49,180 nucleotides of DNA. Source: Chelativorans sp. Lineage in GTDB: Bacteria; Pseudomonadota; Alphaproteobacteria; Rhizobiales; Rhizobiaceae. The position numbers were made by a program, and so were the translations under genes. The notes beneath the pieces were generated by a model that ran no database searches, was not told the origin of the DNA, and saw only the letters and a program-made list of their open reading frames with translations. The stretch lies in NCBI RefSeq assembly GCF_031180965.1, contig NZ_JAPSLH010000030.1:1-49180 (forward strand), read 5' to 3'. This document shows, in pieces, positions 1 to 8,416 of the stretch (position 1 is the first letter of the stretch; the number at the start of each line of letters is the position of its first letter).

Positions 1-187
1 TCCAGACGATCCGCCCCTTCTCGCAAAGTTGAATGATGGAATAGGAGCGCATTTGGAGCGCCTTCTTGTAGGCGACGTATCCTATGCCGAAATTGGCGCA
101 CTGGGCCAGTTCCTCGACAATGTCGAAATTCTCATCAACCGAATAGACGGAAGCAGGCCAATCGTGCCGTGGCGGCCGTAGGGGCAT
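1..187 (-). CDS. Hypothetical protein, cut by the left window edge
   Basis: The frame starts at ATG 187 (minus strand) with a good ribosome binding site (GGGAGGAG, about 5 bases upstream) and stays open to base 1, so only about 62 N-terminal residues are visible. The protein begins MPLRPPRHDWPASVYSV and contains a stretch with Gln-Cys-Ala-Asn followed by a basic, amphipathic segment. I do not recognise a family. It lies 15 bases downstream of the stop of the next minus-strand small gene, so the two are probably co-transcribed. Together with the tRNA fragment at 665-717 it may be cargo at the end of an integrated element, but nothing in the visible part proves mobility. Confidence 0.6.
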   Translation of the reverse strand, partial: MPLRPPRHDWPASVYSVDENFDIVEELAQCANFGIGYVAYKKALQMRSYSIIQLCEKGRIVW

Positions 188-202
188 ACGCGCTCCTCCC
201 CT

Positions 203-454
203 CTAGGCCGCGTGGAATGTCATTTTGAGAGGGGAGACGGTGACCGATCCGCCTTTGTGACCGCACCGCCGACAACGGATCGCGTTCCTGAGCCTGTCGT
301 CGCCAATACAGGAATAGTCCGGTCCGAAGGTGGCGATCATCTCCTTCAGGTCCAGCACCTTGTGGTGGCCGCAGAACGCAGATCCACAATGAGCCGTGAG
401 CTGCATCTCGTGGTCGACCAAATCCTGAAGGGTGCGGATGATGTAGCGGCGCAT
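203..454 (-). CDS. Small Cys/His-rich hypothetical protein (putative zinc ribbon)
   Basis: The 83-residue product begins MRRYIIRTLQ. ATG 454 is preferred over an upstream in-frame TTG because GAGGA sits about 6-8 bases before it. The protein has Cys/His clusters at both ends (HCGSAFCGHH near residue 23 and CRRCGH near residue 62), spaced as in a zinc-binding domain. The middle has an acidic-hydrophobic stretch around DLKEMIATFG. No enzyme signature is present. Binding of zinc is inference from the Cys-x2-Cys pattern; function is unknown. It precedes the cut-off gene at 1-187 on the same strand. Confidence 0.65.
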   Translation of the reverse strand: MRRYIIRTLQDLVDHEMQLTAHCGSAFCGHHKVLDLKEMIATFGPDYSCIGDDRLRNAIRCRRCGHKGGSVTVSPLKMTFHAA

Positions 455-664
455 GGGTGTTCCTCGTATCTTTGGGCGCCGCAATGAAAGGGATATATTC
501 CTGCTTTATTCCGGGTGTCAACCGCACCAGCTGACCGCTGGGGGCCGTTAGAGAAACGCGGACATCGGCGTCAGCCGTCGCGCCGGCTGCGTTCCAACTT
601 TCGCTGAAATAGGCCCCTTGTGGCGCAGGCCCGAAGCGGAACTTCCTTTGAAAAGGCTGGGTTT

Positions 665-717
665 CGGACGGCCTTCTAAGCCGATGGTCGCAGGTTCGAG
701 TCCTGCCGGGGTCGCCA
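665..717 (+). tRNA. 3' fragment of tRNA-Arg(UCU), possible attachment-site remnant
   Basis: Seen directly: an anticodon arm with loop CTTCTAA (anticodon TCT, 675-677), variable loop TGGTC, a perfect T-arm (GCAGG / TTCGAGT / CCTGC, 690-706), a 3' acceptor strand CGGGGTC, discriminator G and an encoded CCA (715-717). The closing pair of the anticodon stem is A-A (668/684). No matching 5' acceptor (GACCCCG) or D-arm lies at the right distance upstream, where base 642 would be position 1. This is therefore half a tRNA, not a gene. Such 3' tRNA halves are the usual trace left at the distal end of an element that integrated into a tRNA gene; the intact copy would then lie left of this window. Confidence 0.7.
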
Positions 718-731
718 CGCCTATTGGTTCA

Positions 732-1901
732 CTAAAGGCTGCGGGCCGCCTTTAGGCCTCTTTCGATGTCGGCCTTGAGGTCCTCCACGTCTTCGAGTCC
801 GATTTGAAGCCGGATCACGGGACCCGCATAGGGGCCTTTGGCTATCGTGCGGTCGGCCAGGGAGACCTGGACGGCAAGACTCTCGAATCCGCCCCAGGAA
901 AAACCCAGCCCGAAGATTTGTAGCGCGTCAAGAAAGGCATGAGCCTCGCGTTCACCTCCGGCGTCGAGCACGAAGGAGAAGAGGCCGCTCGCGCCGGAAA
1001 AGTCCCGCTTCCAGATCGCATGGCCGGGATGCGATTCCAGCCCTGGATGCAGCACCTGGGCGACGCCCTGCTTTCCCTCCATCCAGCGGGCAATCGCCAG
1101 CGCGCTCTCCTGGTGGCGCTCAAGCCGCACACCCATGGTGCGCAGGCCGCGCAGCACCTGGTATACATCGTCCGGGCCGGCGCACACGCCGAGCGTGATG
1201 AAGGTCTCGTGCAGCCGCTCCCAGCATGCCGCGTTGGCGGAAACCGTCCCGAGCAGCACGTCCGAATGGCCGGCCGGGTACTTTGTCGCGGCGTGGACGG
1301 AAATGTCGACGCCATGCTCGAGCGGACGGAAGAAGAGGGGAGTCGCCCAGGTATTGTCCATCATCATGATCGCCCCGCCTTTATGGGCGGCCGCGGCAAT
1401 GGCCGGGATATCCTGCATCTCGAACGTGTTGGAGCCGGGCGATTCCGTGAAGACCACTTTCGTATTCGGCTTCATCAGGCGGGCGATGTCTGCGCCGACA
1501 GAGGGATCGTAGTACTCGATCTCCACGCCCAGGCGCTTCAGCAGCGTGTCGGCAAAACGCCGCGTGGGATGGTAGACGGTATCAACGATGAGTGCATGGT
1601 CCCCGGCGGAGAGGAAGGCGAGAAGCGGGACGCATACCGCGGCTAGCCCCGAGGGTACGATGATCGTGCCGGCCGCGCCTTCAAGTTCGTTCATGGCTTC
1701 GGCCAGCGCGTCGGTGGTGGGGGTGCCGAGGGTGCCATAGGTGTATTTCTGCTTGCGCGAGGCCATGGTGGCGGCGTCGGGGAACAGCACGGTCGAGGCA
1801 TGCACGACCGGCGGGTTCACGAAGCCGTGAAAGGCGCCCGGATCGTTGCCGATATGGGCAAGCCTCGTATTGATGCCGCTCTTGTGTTCGTCCCTGGCCA
1901 T
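732..1901 (-). CDS. metC: Cystathionine beta-lyase family PLP enzyme
   Basis: The 389-residue protein belongs to the Cys/Met metabolism PLP-dependent family, which cleaves cystathionine to homocysteine, pyruvate and ammonia in methionine synthesis. Seen: the PLP-Schiff-base region HAATKYPAGHSD with the lysine near residue 207 (E. coli MetC uses Lys210), the phosphate-binding/aromatic stretch YTYGTLGTPTTDAL, and the cofactor Asp in MMMDNTWATP. Start ATG 1901 has AGGA upstream; longer in-frame starts add a basic, unconserved leader. The stop codon lies inside an 8-bp inverted repeat (732-755). It is divergent from aapJ. Cystathionine gamma-lyase or a sulfhydrylase cannot be excluded by reading alone, but SWGGFESL is typical of MetC. 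Confidence 0.85.
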   Translation of the reverse strand: MARDEHKSGINTRLAHIGNDPGAFHGFVNPPVVHASTVLFPDAATMASRKQKYTYGTLGTPTTDALAEAMNELEGAAGTIIVPSGLAAVCVPLLAFLSAGDHALIVDTVYHPTRRFADTLLKRLGVEIEYYDPSVGADIARLMKPNTKVVFTESPGSNTFEMQDIPAIAAAAHKGGAIMMMDNTWATPLFFRPLEHGVDISVHAATKYPAGHSDVLLGTVSANAACWERLHETFITLGVCAGPDDVYQVLRGLRTMGVRLERHQESALAIARWMEGKQGVAQVLHPGLESHPGHAIWKRDFSGASGLFSFVLDAGGEREAHAFLDALQIFGLGFSWGGFESLAVQVSLADRTIAKGPYAGPVIRLQIGLEDVEDLKADIERGLKAARSL

Positions 1902-2148
1902 GGCGCGTGTCCTATTCCGCGAAAGCGTTGTATGGCCCGGCTTAGTGTCTCCGGAACCTGCCCGCAAGCTCCGTCGCCGCCCTTTCACCTTTACGTCAAA
2001 CCTCTTGACCCACGCCCATTTATGGCATTCGATGGGCCCGTGCTTGGGAGAAGAACGCCTTGCGGCCGCTGTTCTGCGACAGACGGATGTTCGGCTTCTG
2101 CAAGTTCAATGGGGATAAGCCCTGTATCTCAGAAAAGGGTCAACAATC

Positions 2149-3171
2149 ATGAAGAATTCCATTCTGGCGCTGCTTGGCTCCGTGGCCGTCGCGAGCGCCG
2201 TCGTGCCCGCCACGGCTGCAACGCTTGATGACGTGAAGAACCGTGGCACGCTGCGCTGTGGCGTCAATACCGGCCTGCCGGGCTTTGCCTCCCAGAATGA
2301 CCAGGGCGAGTGGCAGGGCCTGGACATCGACTACTGCAAGGCCGTCGCCGCGGCCATATTCGACGGTGACGCGAGCAAGGTGCAGTACTCTCCGCTTTCG
2401 GCGGTGCAGCGCTTCCCCGCGCTGCAGAACAATGAGGTCGACCTGCTTGCCCGCAACACCACCTGGACGATGGACCGTGACACCGCCCTTGGGCTGAACT
2501 TCGTTGGCGTCAACTATTATGACGGGCAGGGCTTCATGGTGCGCAGGGACCTCAACGTCACCTCGGCGCTGCAGCTTTCCGGCGCCACCGTATGCGTGCA
2601 AAGCGGCACCACCACCGAGCTCAACCTGACCGACTACTTCCGGGCCAACAATATGGATTTCAATCCAGTCGTCATCGAGTCCCAGGACAGCGTGAACACC
2701 GCTTACGAGCAGGGCCGCTGCGACGTGCTGACCACCGACGCGTCGGGCCTCTATGCTAGCCGCCTGGAGATGTCCAATCCCGACGAGCATATCGTGCTGC
2801 CCGAGATCATCTCAAAGGAGCCTTTGGGGCCTGTGGTGCGCCAGGGCGACGAGCAATGGTTCGACCTCGTCAAATGGGTGCATTTCGGTCTCATCAACGC
2901 CGAGGAATTGGGCGTCACCCAGGAGAATGTGGAGGACATGGCGGCCAACTCTGAAAACCCGGACATCCGCCGGCTGCTCGGCGCGGACGACAATTTCGGG
3001 GAAGATATCGGCCTCACCAACCAGTGGATGGTCCACGTGATCAAAGCCGTAGGCAACTATGGTGAGATCTTCGATCGCAATGTCGGCCCCGACACGCCCT
3101 TGAAAATCCAGCGCGGCCAGAACGCCCTTTGGACGAAGGGCGGGTTGCAATACGCCCCGCCGGTCCGCTGA
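2149..3171 (+). CDS. aapJ: General amino acid ABC transporter, periplasmic binding protein
   Basis: The 340-residue product is the solute-binding component of an AapJ/BztA-type importer for many L-amino acids. An N-terminal signal peptide (MKNSILALLGSVAVASAVVP, ending near ATAAT) directs it to the periplasm. The mature part opens with DVKNRGTLRCGVNTGLPGFA, and carries NTTWTMDRDTALGLNF, both typical of family 3 binding proteins. It is the first gene of aapJQMP. A strong GC hairpin follows the stop (3189-3216), which fits higher expression of the binding protein than of the permeases. The divergent 247-base gap from metC should hold the operon promoter, but I could not define one with confidence. 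Confidence 0.92.
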   Translation: MKNSILALLGSVAVASAVVPATAATLDDVKNRGTLRCGVNTGLPGFASQNDQGEWQGLDIDYCKAVAAAIFDGDASKVQYSPLSAVQRFPALQNNEVDLLARNTTWTMDRDTALGLNFVGVNYYDGQGFMVRRDLNVTSALQLSGATVCVQSGTTTELNLTDYFRANNMDFNPVVIESQDSVNTAYEQGRCDVLTTDASGLYASRLEMSNPDEHIVLPEIISKEPLGPVVRQGDEQWFDLVKWVHFGLINAEELGVTQENVEDMAANSENPDIRRLLGADDNFGEDIGLTNQWMVHVIKAVGNYGEIFDRNVGPDTPLKIQRGQNALWTKGGLQYAPPVR

Positions 3172-3188
3172 CCGTCGCCGAAAGCGAA

Positions 3189-3216
3189 GCCGCGCACCCG
3201 CACTCGGGGGCGCGGC
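3189..3216 (+). other. Stem-loop between aapJ and aapQ
   Basis: GCCGCGC-A-CCCG, loop CACT, CGGG-G-GCGCGGC: eleven pairs with one internal A/G mismatch. It begins 17 bases after the aapJ stop and is not followed by a T run (CTTCTT only). Such hairpins after binding-protein genes usually protect the upstream mRNA or attenuate readthrough into the permease genes. That role is inferred. Confidence 0.55.
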
Positions 3217-3281
3217 ACTCCTTCTTAAGGACGCGGCTGGGCCGGCCCTGAGGGGCGGCTCCCATCGCGCATGGCGGATCG

Positions 3282-4472
3282 ATGACGGCGGACACAGAAA
3301 GCATTTCCGTGCCGCATGAGCGCATTTCGCTCATGCGCGACCCGCATACACGCGGCCTGGTCATTCAGATCCTGATGATCATCGCGATTCTGGCGTTTGC
3401 GTCCTGGCTCGTCAACAACACGGTCCAGAACTTGGCCAGTGCCCGCATTGCCTCCGGCTTCGGCTTCCTCTCGGCGAGGGCGGGCTTCGACATCGGCCAG
3501 GCGCCCATCGCCTATACCTCCAACTCCACATATGGCCGCGCGCTTTTCGTCGGTTTCGTCAACACCGTCATCGTGGCCGCCTGCGGCATCGTTCTCGCCA
3601 CGATCGTCGGCTTCCTGATCGGCATCGGCCGCCTGTCGCGCAACTATCTCCTGCGGGCACTCTCCACGATCTATGTGGAAACCTTCCGCAACATTCCCCC
3701 GCTGCTGGTCATCTTGTTCTGGTATTTCGGCGTCCTTTCGGTTCTGCCGTTGCCGCGCAACGCCGTCGAACTGCCGTTCGGCTCCTATCTTTCGAACCGT
3801 GGTCTGCAGACGCCGGCGGCGGTCTTTGAGCAGGCAGCGCTGCTGACCCTGGCTGCCTTTGCCTTCGGGATCGCCGCAACGGTCTTCCTGGTACGCCAGA
3901 ACAGGAAGCGCCAGCTTGAGACAGGCGAGCGGCGCCCGATCCTGTGGCTGAGCGTTGGCCTCATCATCGGCCTTCCGCTCCTCGTATTCGTCGCGACTGG
4001 ATCGCCGGTCACCTTCGAACTGCCCACGGCAACCCGGTTCAATCTCGTCGGAGGCTGGCAGATCAAGCCGGAATTCCTCTCGCTTTTCCTGGCGCTCTCC
4101 TTCTACACGGCCGCCTTCATCGCCGAAATCGTGCGGGCCGGGATCGTGGCCGTTTCCAAAGGCCAGACGGAAGCGGCATCCGCGCTCGGGCTCACGCGCG
4201 GGCAATCGCTGAGGCTGGTGATCGTGCCGCAAGCCTTCCGCGTGATCATCCCGCCGCTCACCAGCCAATACCTCAATCTGACGAAGAATTCTTCCCTGGG
4301 CTTGGCTGTAGGTTATCCCGATCTGGTGGCGGTGGGCTCGACGGTGCTGAACCAGACCGGCCAGTCCGTCGAGGTGGTGGCGGTCTGGATGGTCGTCTAT
4401 CTCGGATTGAGCGTCGCGACCGCTGCCTTCATGAACTGGTTCAACGCGCGCATGGCCCTCGTGGAGCGGTAG
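3282..4472 (+). CDS. aapQ: General amino acid ABC transporter, permease AapQ
   Basis: The 396-residue inner-membrane protein has several hydrophobic helices, starting around [18 protein letters not shown], and the cytoplasmic EAA loop typical of ABC importers ([19 protein letters not shown] near residue 300). The segment [18 protein letters not shown] is characteristic of His/Glu-type amino acid permeases. A polar loop of about 50 residues in the middle is usual for AapQ. It pairs with AapM to form the channel energised by AapP. It starts 110 bases after aapJ, past a hairpin, and ends 8 bases before aapM. Confidence 0.92.
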   Translation: MTADTESISVPHERISLMRDPHTRGLVIQILMIIAILAFASWLVNNTVQNLASARIASGFGFLSARAGFDIGQAPIAYTSNSTYGRALFVGFVNTVIVAACGIVLATIVGFLIGIGRLSRNYLLRALSTIYVETFRNIPPLLVILFWYFGVLSVLPLPRNAVELPFGSYLSNRGLQTPAAVFEQAALLTLAAFAFGIAATVFLVRQNRKRQLETGERRPILWLSVGLIIGLPLLVFVATGSPVTFELPTATRFNLVGGWQIKPEFLSLFLALSFYTAAFIAEIVRAGIVAVSKGQTEAASALGLTRGQSLRLVIVPQAFRVIIPPLTSQYLNLTKNSSLGLAVGYPDLVAVGSTVLNQTGQSVEVVAVWMVVYLGLSVATAAFMNWFNARMALVER

Positions 4473-4480
4473 GAACGGCG

Positions 4481-5974
4481 ATGGAAGAACAAGTCGCATT
4501 CTATGTCGCGCGCGGGCAGGAGCCCTCCTTGCCGCCACCCAGGAGCGAGGTGGGTCTGCCTGCGACCCTGCGCAAGAATCTCTTCGCCACGCCTCTGGAC
4601 AGCGTCATCACCGTCGCGCTCGGGCTCTTTGCCGCTTGGGCGGCGTGGAACCTGATCGAGTGGGGATTGCTGCGGGCGGTTTTCACAGGCGCCGACCGCG
4701 AGGCTTGCCTGCTGCCCGGCGGAGGCGAGATCGGTGCCTGCTGGGCCTTCGTCAATGCGAAGCTGGGGCAGTTCATCTACGGGCGCTATCCGCTGGATGA
4801 ACGCTGGCGTGTCGACCTGGCATTCCTGCTTCTCGTCCTGCTGACAATACCGCTGGCCATTCCGCGGGCGCCATACAAGCGGCTGAACGCGCTGCTGCTC
4901 GGCATCGCTTTTCCCGTTGTCGCGCTGGTGCTCCTGACGGGCGGCGAGATCGGCGTCAGTGGCGGTTGGGTAGCCTTCCTTTTCACGCTGGCTGCTTTCG
5001 TTTCCGCCGCCTTCGCCGGAGGCAGCAGCGGCGCCAGGCCTGCTTTGCTGAAAGCCGCGATGGGGCTCGCGGCGGTCTCGCTCCTGGTCTTGCTCATCGC
5101 CGCAGCGATAAGGAGCGGGCGCTTCGACCTTCTGGGTTTCGAATTCTCCACCCTGTCGCTCCTCGCTTTCCTGCTCGCTCTGGCATCCGTCGCTGCCAGC
5201 CTCTTTGCAGGGCGCACGGGGGGCGAAAGCTCGGCCGGCGCGGGGCGCGTGCTCATGCCGCCGCTGGTGACGGCCGTGCTCGTGGCGGCTCTCTCGGTGG
5301 ATTTCGGCCTCCAGCCGGTCCCTACGAATCTCTGGGGCGGGCTCCTGGTGACGCTCGTCGTCGCCCTTACGGGCATCGCCGCGTCGCTCCCGCTCGGCAT
5401 TCTTCTGGCGCTTGGGCGCCGCTCCCATCTGCCCGCTGTGCGGCTCTTCTCGATCATCTTCATCGAGTTCTGGCGCGGCGTGCCGCTGATCACCGTGCTC
5501 TTCATGTCGGCTTTCATGATCCCGCTCTTCCTGCCGGACGGGGTGTCCTTCAACCAGCTGCTGAGGGCGCTGATCGGCGTGGCGATCTTCTCCGCCGCCT
5601 ATATGGCGGAGGTGATCCGCGGCGGGCTGCAGGCGATCCCGAAGGGGCAATATGAGGGTGCGCAGGCGCTCGGCCTCAGCTACTGGCAGATGATGCGCCT
5701 CGTCATCATGCCGCAGGCGATCAAACTCGTCATTCCGGGCATCGTGAACACTTTCATCGGGCTGTTCAAGGATACGAGCCTCGTCTACATCATCGGCCTT
5801 GCCGACCTGCTTGGCACAGTGCGCCGTGGCTTTTCCGACCCGAACTGGATCACGCCCTCGACGGCCGCGACTGGACTCATCTTCGCAGCCTTTGTCTACT
5901 GGTTGTTCTGCTTCGGCATGTCGCGCTATTCGATGTTCATGGAGCGCCGGCTCGAAACCGGCCACAAAAGATAA
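4481..5974 (+). CDS. aapM: General amino acid ABC transporter, permease AapM (long form)
   Basis: The start is ATG 4481 ([20 protein letters not shown]), 8 bases after the aapQ stop; the open frame extends upstream but only as a shadow within aapQ. The 497-residue product has a standard C-terminal permease domain: [16 protein letters not shown], the EAA loop around [19 protein letters not shown], then [16 protein letters not shown]. AapM proteins I know are about 385 residues. Here roughly residues 153-258 form an additional, strongly hydrophobic region with about four predicted helices, ahead of the conserved [13 protein letters not shown]. What this insertion does is unknown. The gene ends 14 bases before the aapP ATG. 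Confidence 0.9.
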   Translation: MEEQVAFYVARGQEPSLPPPRSEVGLPATLRKNLFATPLDSVITVALGLFAAWAAWNLIEWGLLRAVFTGADREACLLPGGGEIGACWAFVNAKLGQFIYGRYPLDERWRVDLAFLLLVLLTIPLAIPRAPYKRLNALLLGIAFPVVALVLLTGGEIGVSGGWVAFLFTLAAFVSAAFAGGSSGARPALLKAAMGLAAVSLLVLLIAAAIRSGRFDLLGFEFSTLSLLAFLLALASVAASLFAGRTGGESSAGAGRVLMPPLVTAVLVAALSVDFGLQPVPTNLWGGLLVTLVVALTGIAASLPLGILLALGRRSHLPAVRLFSIIFIEFWRGVPLITVLFMSAFMIPLFLPDGVSFNQLLRALIGVAIFSAAYMAEVIRGGLQAIPKGQYEGAQALGLSYWQMMRLVIMPQAIKLVIPGIVNTFIGLFKDTSLVYIIGLADLLGTVRRGFSDPNWITPSTAATGLIFAAFVYWLFCFGMSRYSMFMERRLETGHKR

Positions 5975-5988
5975 CGGGAAAGGTGAAC

Positions 5989-6792
5989 ATGGTGTCTCAA
6001 CACAGTGTCGTCGCCACAGAAATACATATCGACCGCTCGAAGCTGCACATCTCGGATACCGACGTCGCGATCGAAATCATCGGCATGCACAAATGGTACG
6101 GGGAATTCCACGTGCTGCGCGACATCAACCTGAAGGTGATGCGCGGCGAGCGCATCGTCGTCTGCGGCCCGTCGGGCTCCGGCAAATCCACTATGATCCG
6201 CTGCATCAACAGGTTGGAAGAGCATCAGAAGGGGAGGATCATCGTCGACGGAATCGAGCTGACGAACGATCTGAAGAAGATCGACGAGGTGCGGCGCGAG
6301 GTCGGCATGGTCTTTCAGCACTTCAACCTGTTTCCGCACCTCACCATCCTCGAAAATTGCACACTGGCGCCGATCTGGGTTCGCAAGATGCCGCGAAGGC
6401 AGGCTGAGGAGGTCGCCATGCAGTATCTGGAGCGCGTACGCATCCCCGAGCAGGCACACAAATACCCGGGACAGCTTTCCGGTGGTCAGCAGCAGCGCGT
6501 GGCGATCGCCCGTGCGCTCTGCATGAACCCGCGCATCATGCTCTTCGACGAGCCGACCTCCGCCCTCGACCCGGAGATGATCAAGGAAGTGCTGGAGACC
6601 ATGGTGGATCTGGCGCAGGAGGGGATGACCATGATCTGCGTCACCCACGAAATGGGCTTCGCCCGCCAGGTCGCGAACCGTGTCATCTTCATGGACCAGG
6701 GGCAAATTGTCGAGCAGAACACGCCCGACCAGTTTTTCGACAACCCGCAGCACGAGCGGACAAAGCTGTTCCTGTCGCAGATACTGCATTGA
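5989..6792 (+). CDS. aapP: General amino acid ABC transporter, ATPase AapP
   Basis: The 267-residue cytoplasmic ATPase drives the AapQM channel. Seen: Walker [10 protein letters not shown] near residue 59, Q-loop [11 protein letters not shown], signature LSGGQQQR, Walker [15 protein letters not shown] and switch histidine [11 protein letters not shown] 5989 is chosen over GTG 5983 because AAAGG then sits 5 bases before the start. It is the last gene of the operon and stops 14 bases before the convergent monooxygenase gene, leaving no room for a separate terminator. Confidence 0.94.
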   Translation: MVSQHSVVATEIHIDRSKLHISDTDVAIEIIGMHKWYGEFHVLRDINLKVMRGERIVVCGPSGSGKSTMIRCINRLEEHQKGRIIVDGIELTNDLKKIDEVRREVGMVFQHFNLFPHLTILENCTLAPIWVRKMPRRQAEEVAMQYLERVRIPEQAHKYPGQLSGGQQQRVAIARALCMNPRIMLFDEPTSALDPEMIKEVLETMVDLAQEGMTMICVTHEMGFARQVANRVIFMDQGQIVEQNTPDQFFDNPQHERTKLFLSQILH

Positions 6793-6806
6793 CGGCAGGC
6801 TAGTTT

Positions 6807-8012
6807 CTAAGCGTCACCGGCCTCCGCTGCAGCATCATACCCATAGAGCCAGTCAAGGTCGGCAGCGAGCCTCTGTTCGTTTCGAAAAAAACGCAGGGCG
6901 AGGTTGCGCACGAGCGCGATTGGGCCGCCCGCATGCCACACAAGACGGTTGAAGTTGCCGCGGCGGGCGACGCGGGCAAGCCGCGGCCGTCGCAGCCGCT
7001 CGAATCCGGCAAGCATGGAGGGAACATTGGCCTTGCGCGTCGCAAGCTCGGCGAGCACTGCCGCATCCTCGATTGCCATCGCCGCACCCTGTGCGGCGAA
7101 AGGCGCAAGCGCGTGAGCTGCATCGCCGATCAGCACCAGCCCTCCGGGATCGCCCCAGCGGCCGGGAACTTCCACCTCGTGGATGGGCCAGGCTGTCCAT
7201 GCGCCGGCCTGCACCGCCAGTGCGGAAAGGGCGGGCGCGTCTCGTGCGATGGCGCGCATGTGATCTATATCGGCGCTGCTCGCCCAGCGCCGCCCGACCT
7301 CGGCGCCTTTGGTGATCGCCACAAGGTTGATCTCAGTCCCTCCGCGTAGCGGATAGGCAACGAGATGGAACCGGGGCGACAGGAAAGCAGTGACGGAGTC
7401 CGGGGGTAAAATATCGTCCACCTCCAGCCCTTCTCGGCGCAGGATCGCGCGATGGGCGATGTAGCCGGTAAAGCGGCTTTCACCCCTTCCAGCAAGACGC
7501 CGCAGTCCCGACCAGACGCCGTCGGCGGCGATGAGGAATTCGCAGGCGAGCTTCCGCTCCCCCTGCCGGTCCTGCACCAGGGCGGTCACGCCAGCCGTCC
7601 CGAACTCGGCCTTGCCGATTTCCGCGCCGGTGGTGAGTGCAATGGCGGCGCAGTCTTCGACGGCTTGCAGCAGCGCCAGCTGCAGGTCCGCGCGGTGGGA
7701 GACGAGATAGGGCGCGCCCCAGCGCGCTTCCGCGGCCTCGCCGAGCGGTATGCGGGCGAGGGGCGCAAGACTGGCAGCATCCTTGAGGTGGATGGCTTCC
7801 GGCTGGATGGCATTCCTGCGCAAGCGCTCCAGCACGCCCAGCGACGCCAGAATGCGTGTCGCATTGGGCGAGAGCTGCAGGCCCGCGCCCGCTTCCTCCA
7901 GGTGCTCCGCCCGCTCGAAGATCGAGACGGAGAATCCTTTTGCCGCGAACGAGAGGGCGGCTGTTAGCCCCGCAATCCCCGCGCCGGCAATGGCCACATG
8001 GCGCCTAGCCAT
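6807..8012 (-). CDS. FAD-dependent monooxygenase (salicylate hydroxylase-like)
   Basis: The 401-residue flavoprotein is of the PHBH/UbiH family. It has an N-terminal dinucleotide-binding motif GAGIAGLTAALSFAAKG, the DG motif region LIAADGVWSGLRR near residue 165, and the GD motif VLIGDAAHALAPFAAQGAAM near residue 290. These enzymes use NAD(P)H and oxygen to hydroxylate aromatic rings. The substrate cannot be read from the sequence; salicylate hydroxylase is the closest general label. The minus-strand zf-CHCC gene ends 18 bases upstream of its start, so the two are likely one operon. Confidence 0.82.
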   Translation of the reverse strand: MARRHVAIAGAGIAGLTAALSFAAKGFSVSIFERAEHLEEAGAGLQLSPNATRILASLGVLERLRRNAIQPEAIHLKDAASLAPLARIPLGEAAEARWGAPYLVSHRADLQLALLQAVEDCAAIALTTGAEIGKAEFGTAGVTALVQDRQGERKLACEFLIAADGVWSGLRRLAGRGESRFTGYIAHRAILRREGLEVDDILPPDSVTAFLSPRFHLVAYPLRGGTEINLVAITKGAEVGRRWASSADIDHMRAIARDAPALSALAVQAGAWTAWPIHEVEVPGRWGDPGGLVLIGDAAHALAPFAAQGAAMAIEDAAVLAELATRKANVPSMLAGFERLRRPRLARVARRGNFNRLVWHAGGPIALVRNLALRFFRNEQRLAADLDWLYGYDAAAEAGDA

Positions 8013-8030
8013 GGCGCGGCCGGATTTGGA

Positions 8031-8276
8031 TCACACGATTTCCTCGTGGTAACGGCAGTCCGCCGGCACGCTTTCTTCCGGCTTCAGCGCCGGATTGTAC
8101 CGGTAGAGGGTAGAGCAATACGGGCATATGCGCTCGGCATCGTCCCCCATATCGAGGAACACGTGCGGATGATCGAAGGGAGGCTTGGCGCCCACGCACA
8201 TGAACTCCTTCACGCCGATCTCGATCGACCGGTAGCCGCTCGTATTGTGGAAATGCGGTGTTCCGTGGCCGGCCAT
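8031..8276 (-). CDS. zf-CHCC zinc-finger protein
   Basis: The 81-residue protein starts MAGHGTPHFHNTSGYRSIEI. It carries the C-x8-H...C-x2-C pattern (MCVGAKPPFDHPHVFLDMG, then ICPYCSTLYRY) of the zf-CHCC family, whose eukaryotic relative is the complex I subunit NDUFS6. ATG 8276 is preferred because GGAG lies about 7 bases upstream; the longer frame to 8417 would overlap the ppk start and adds unconserved sequence. Zinc binding follows from the family. It is probably co-transcribed with the downstream monooxygenase, and is divergent from ppk. Confidence 0.85.
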   Translation of the reverse strand: MAGHGTPHFHNTSGYRSIEIGVKEFMCVGAKPPFDHPHVFLDMGDDAERICPYCSTLYRYNPALKPEESVPADCRYHEEIV

Positions 8277-8416
8277 GAAAATCTCCGCGACGTACCTGTT
8301 GGGGACCTGGAGCGTTTGGAGCATAAATAGGTTCTTTGCAAGTCCGTGATAAAACTGTCGCAAAAGCCTGCCACGAGAGAGGCGGGGCAGGCCGTCCGAC
8401 GCGGAGCAATAGAGCA

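Noticed and set aside
612-664. GGCCCCTTGTGGCGCAGG, looking like a tRNA 5' half before the tRNA-Arg fragment
   Set aside because: The acceptor would pair in six of seven positions, but the total length would be 106 bases with a 30-base excess and no proper D-arm; not a functional tRNA.
732-755. CTAAAGGC inverted repeat across the metC stop, considered as a terminator
   Set aside because: There is no T run, and the loop is large; not listed as a terminator.
1902-2148. SAM-type riboswitch in front of metC
   Set aside because: No SAM-II or SAM-I motif is visible in the divergent gap; TTGACC at 2005 has no good -10.
3225-4538. Long antisense frame opposite aapQ (437 codons)
   Set aside because: It lies opposite a clear permease gene and shows Arg/Asp/Glu-rich, motif-free sequence typical of antisense frames in GC-rich DNA.
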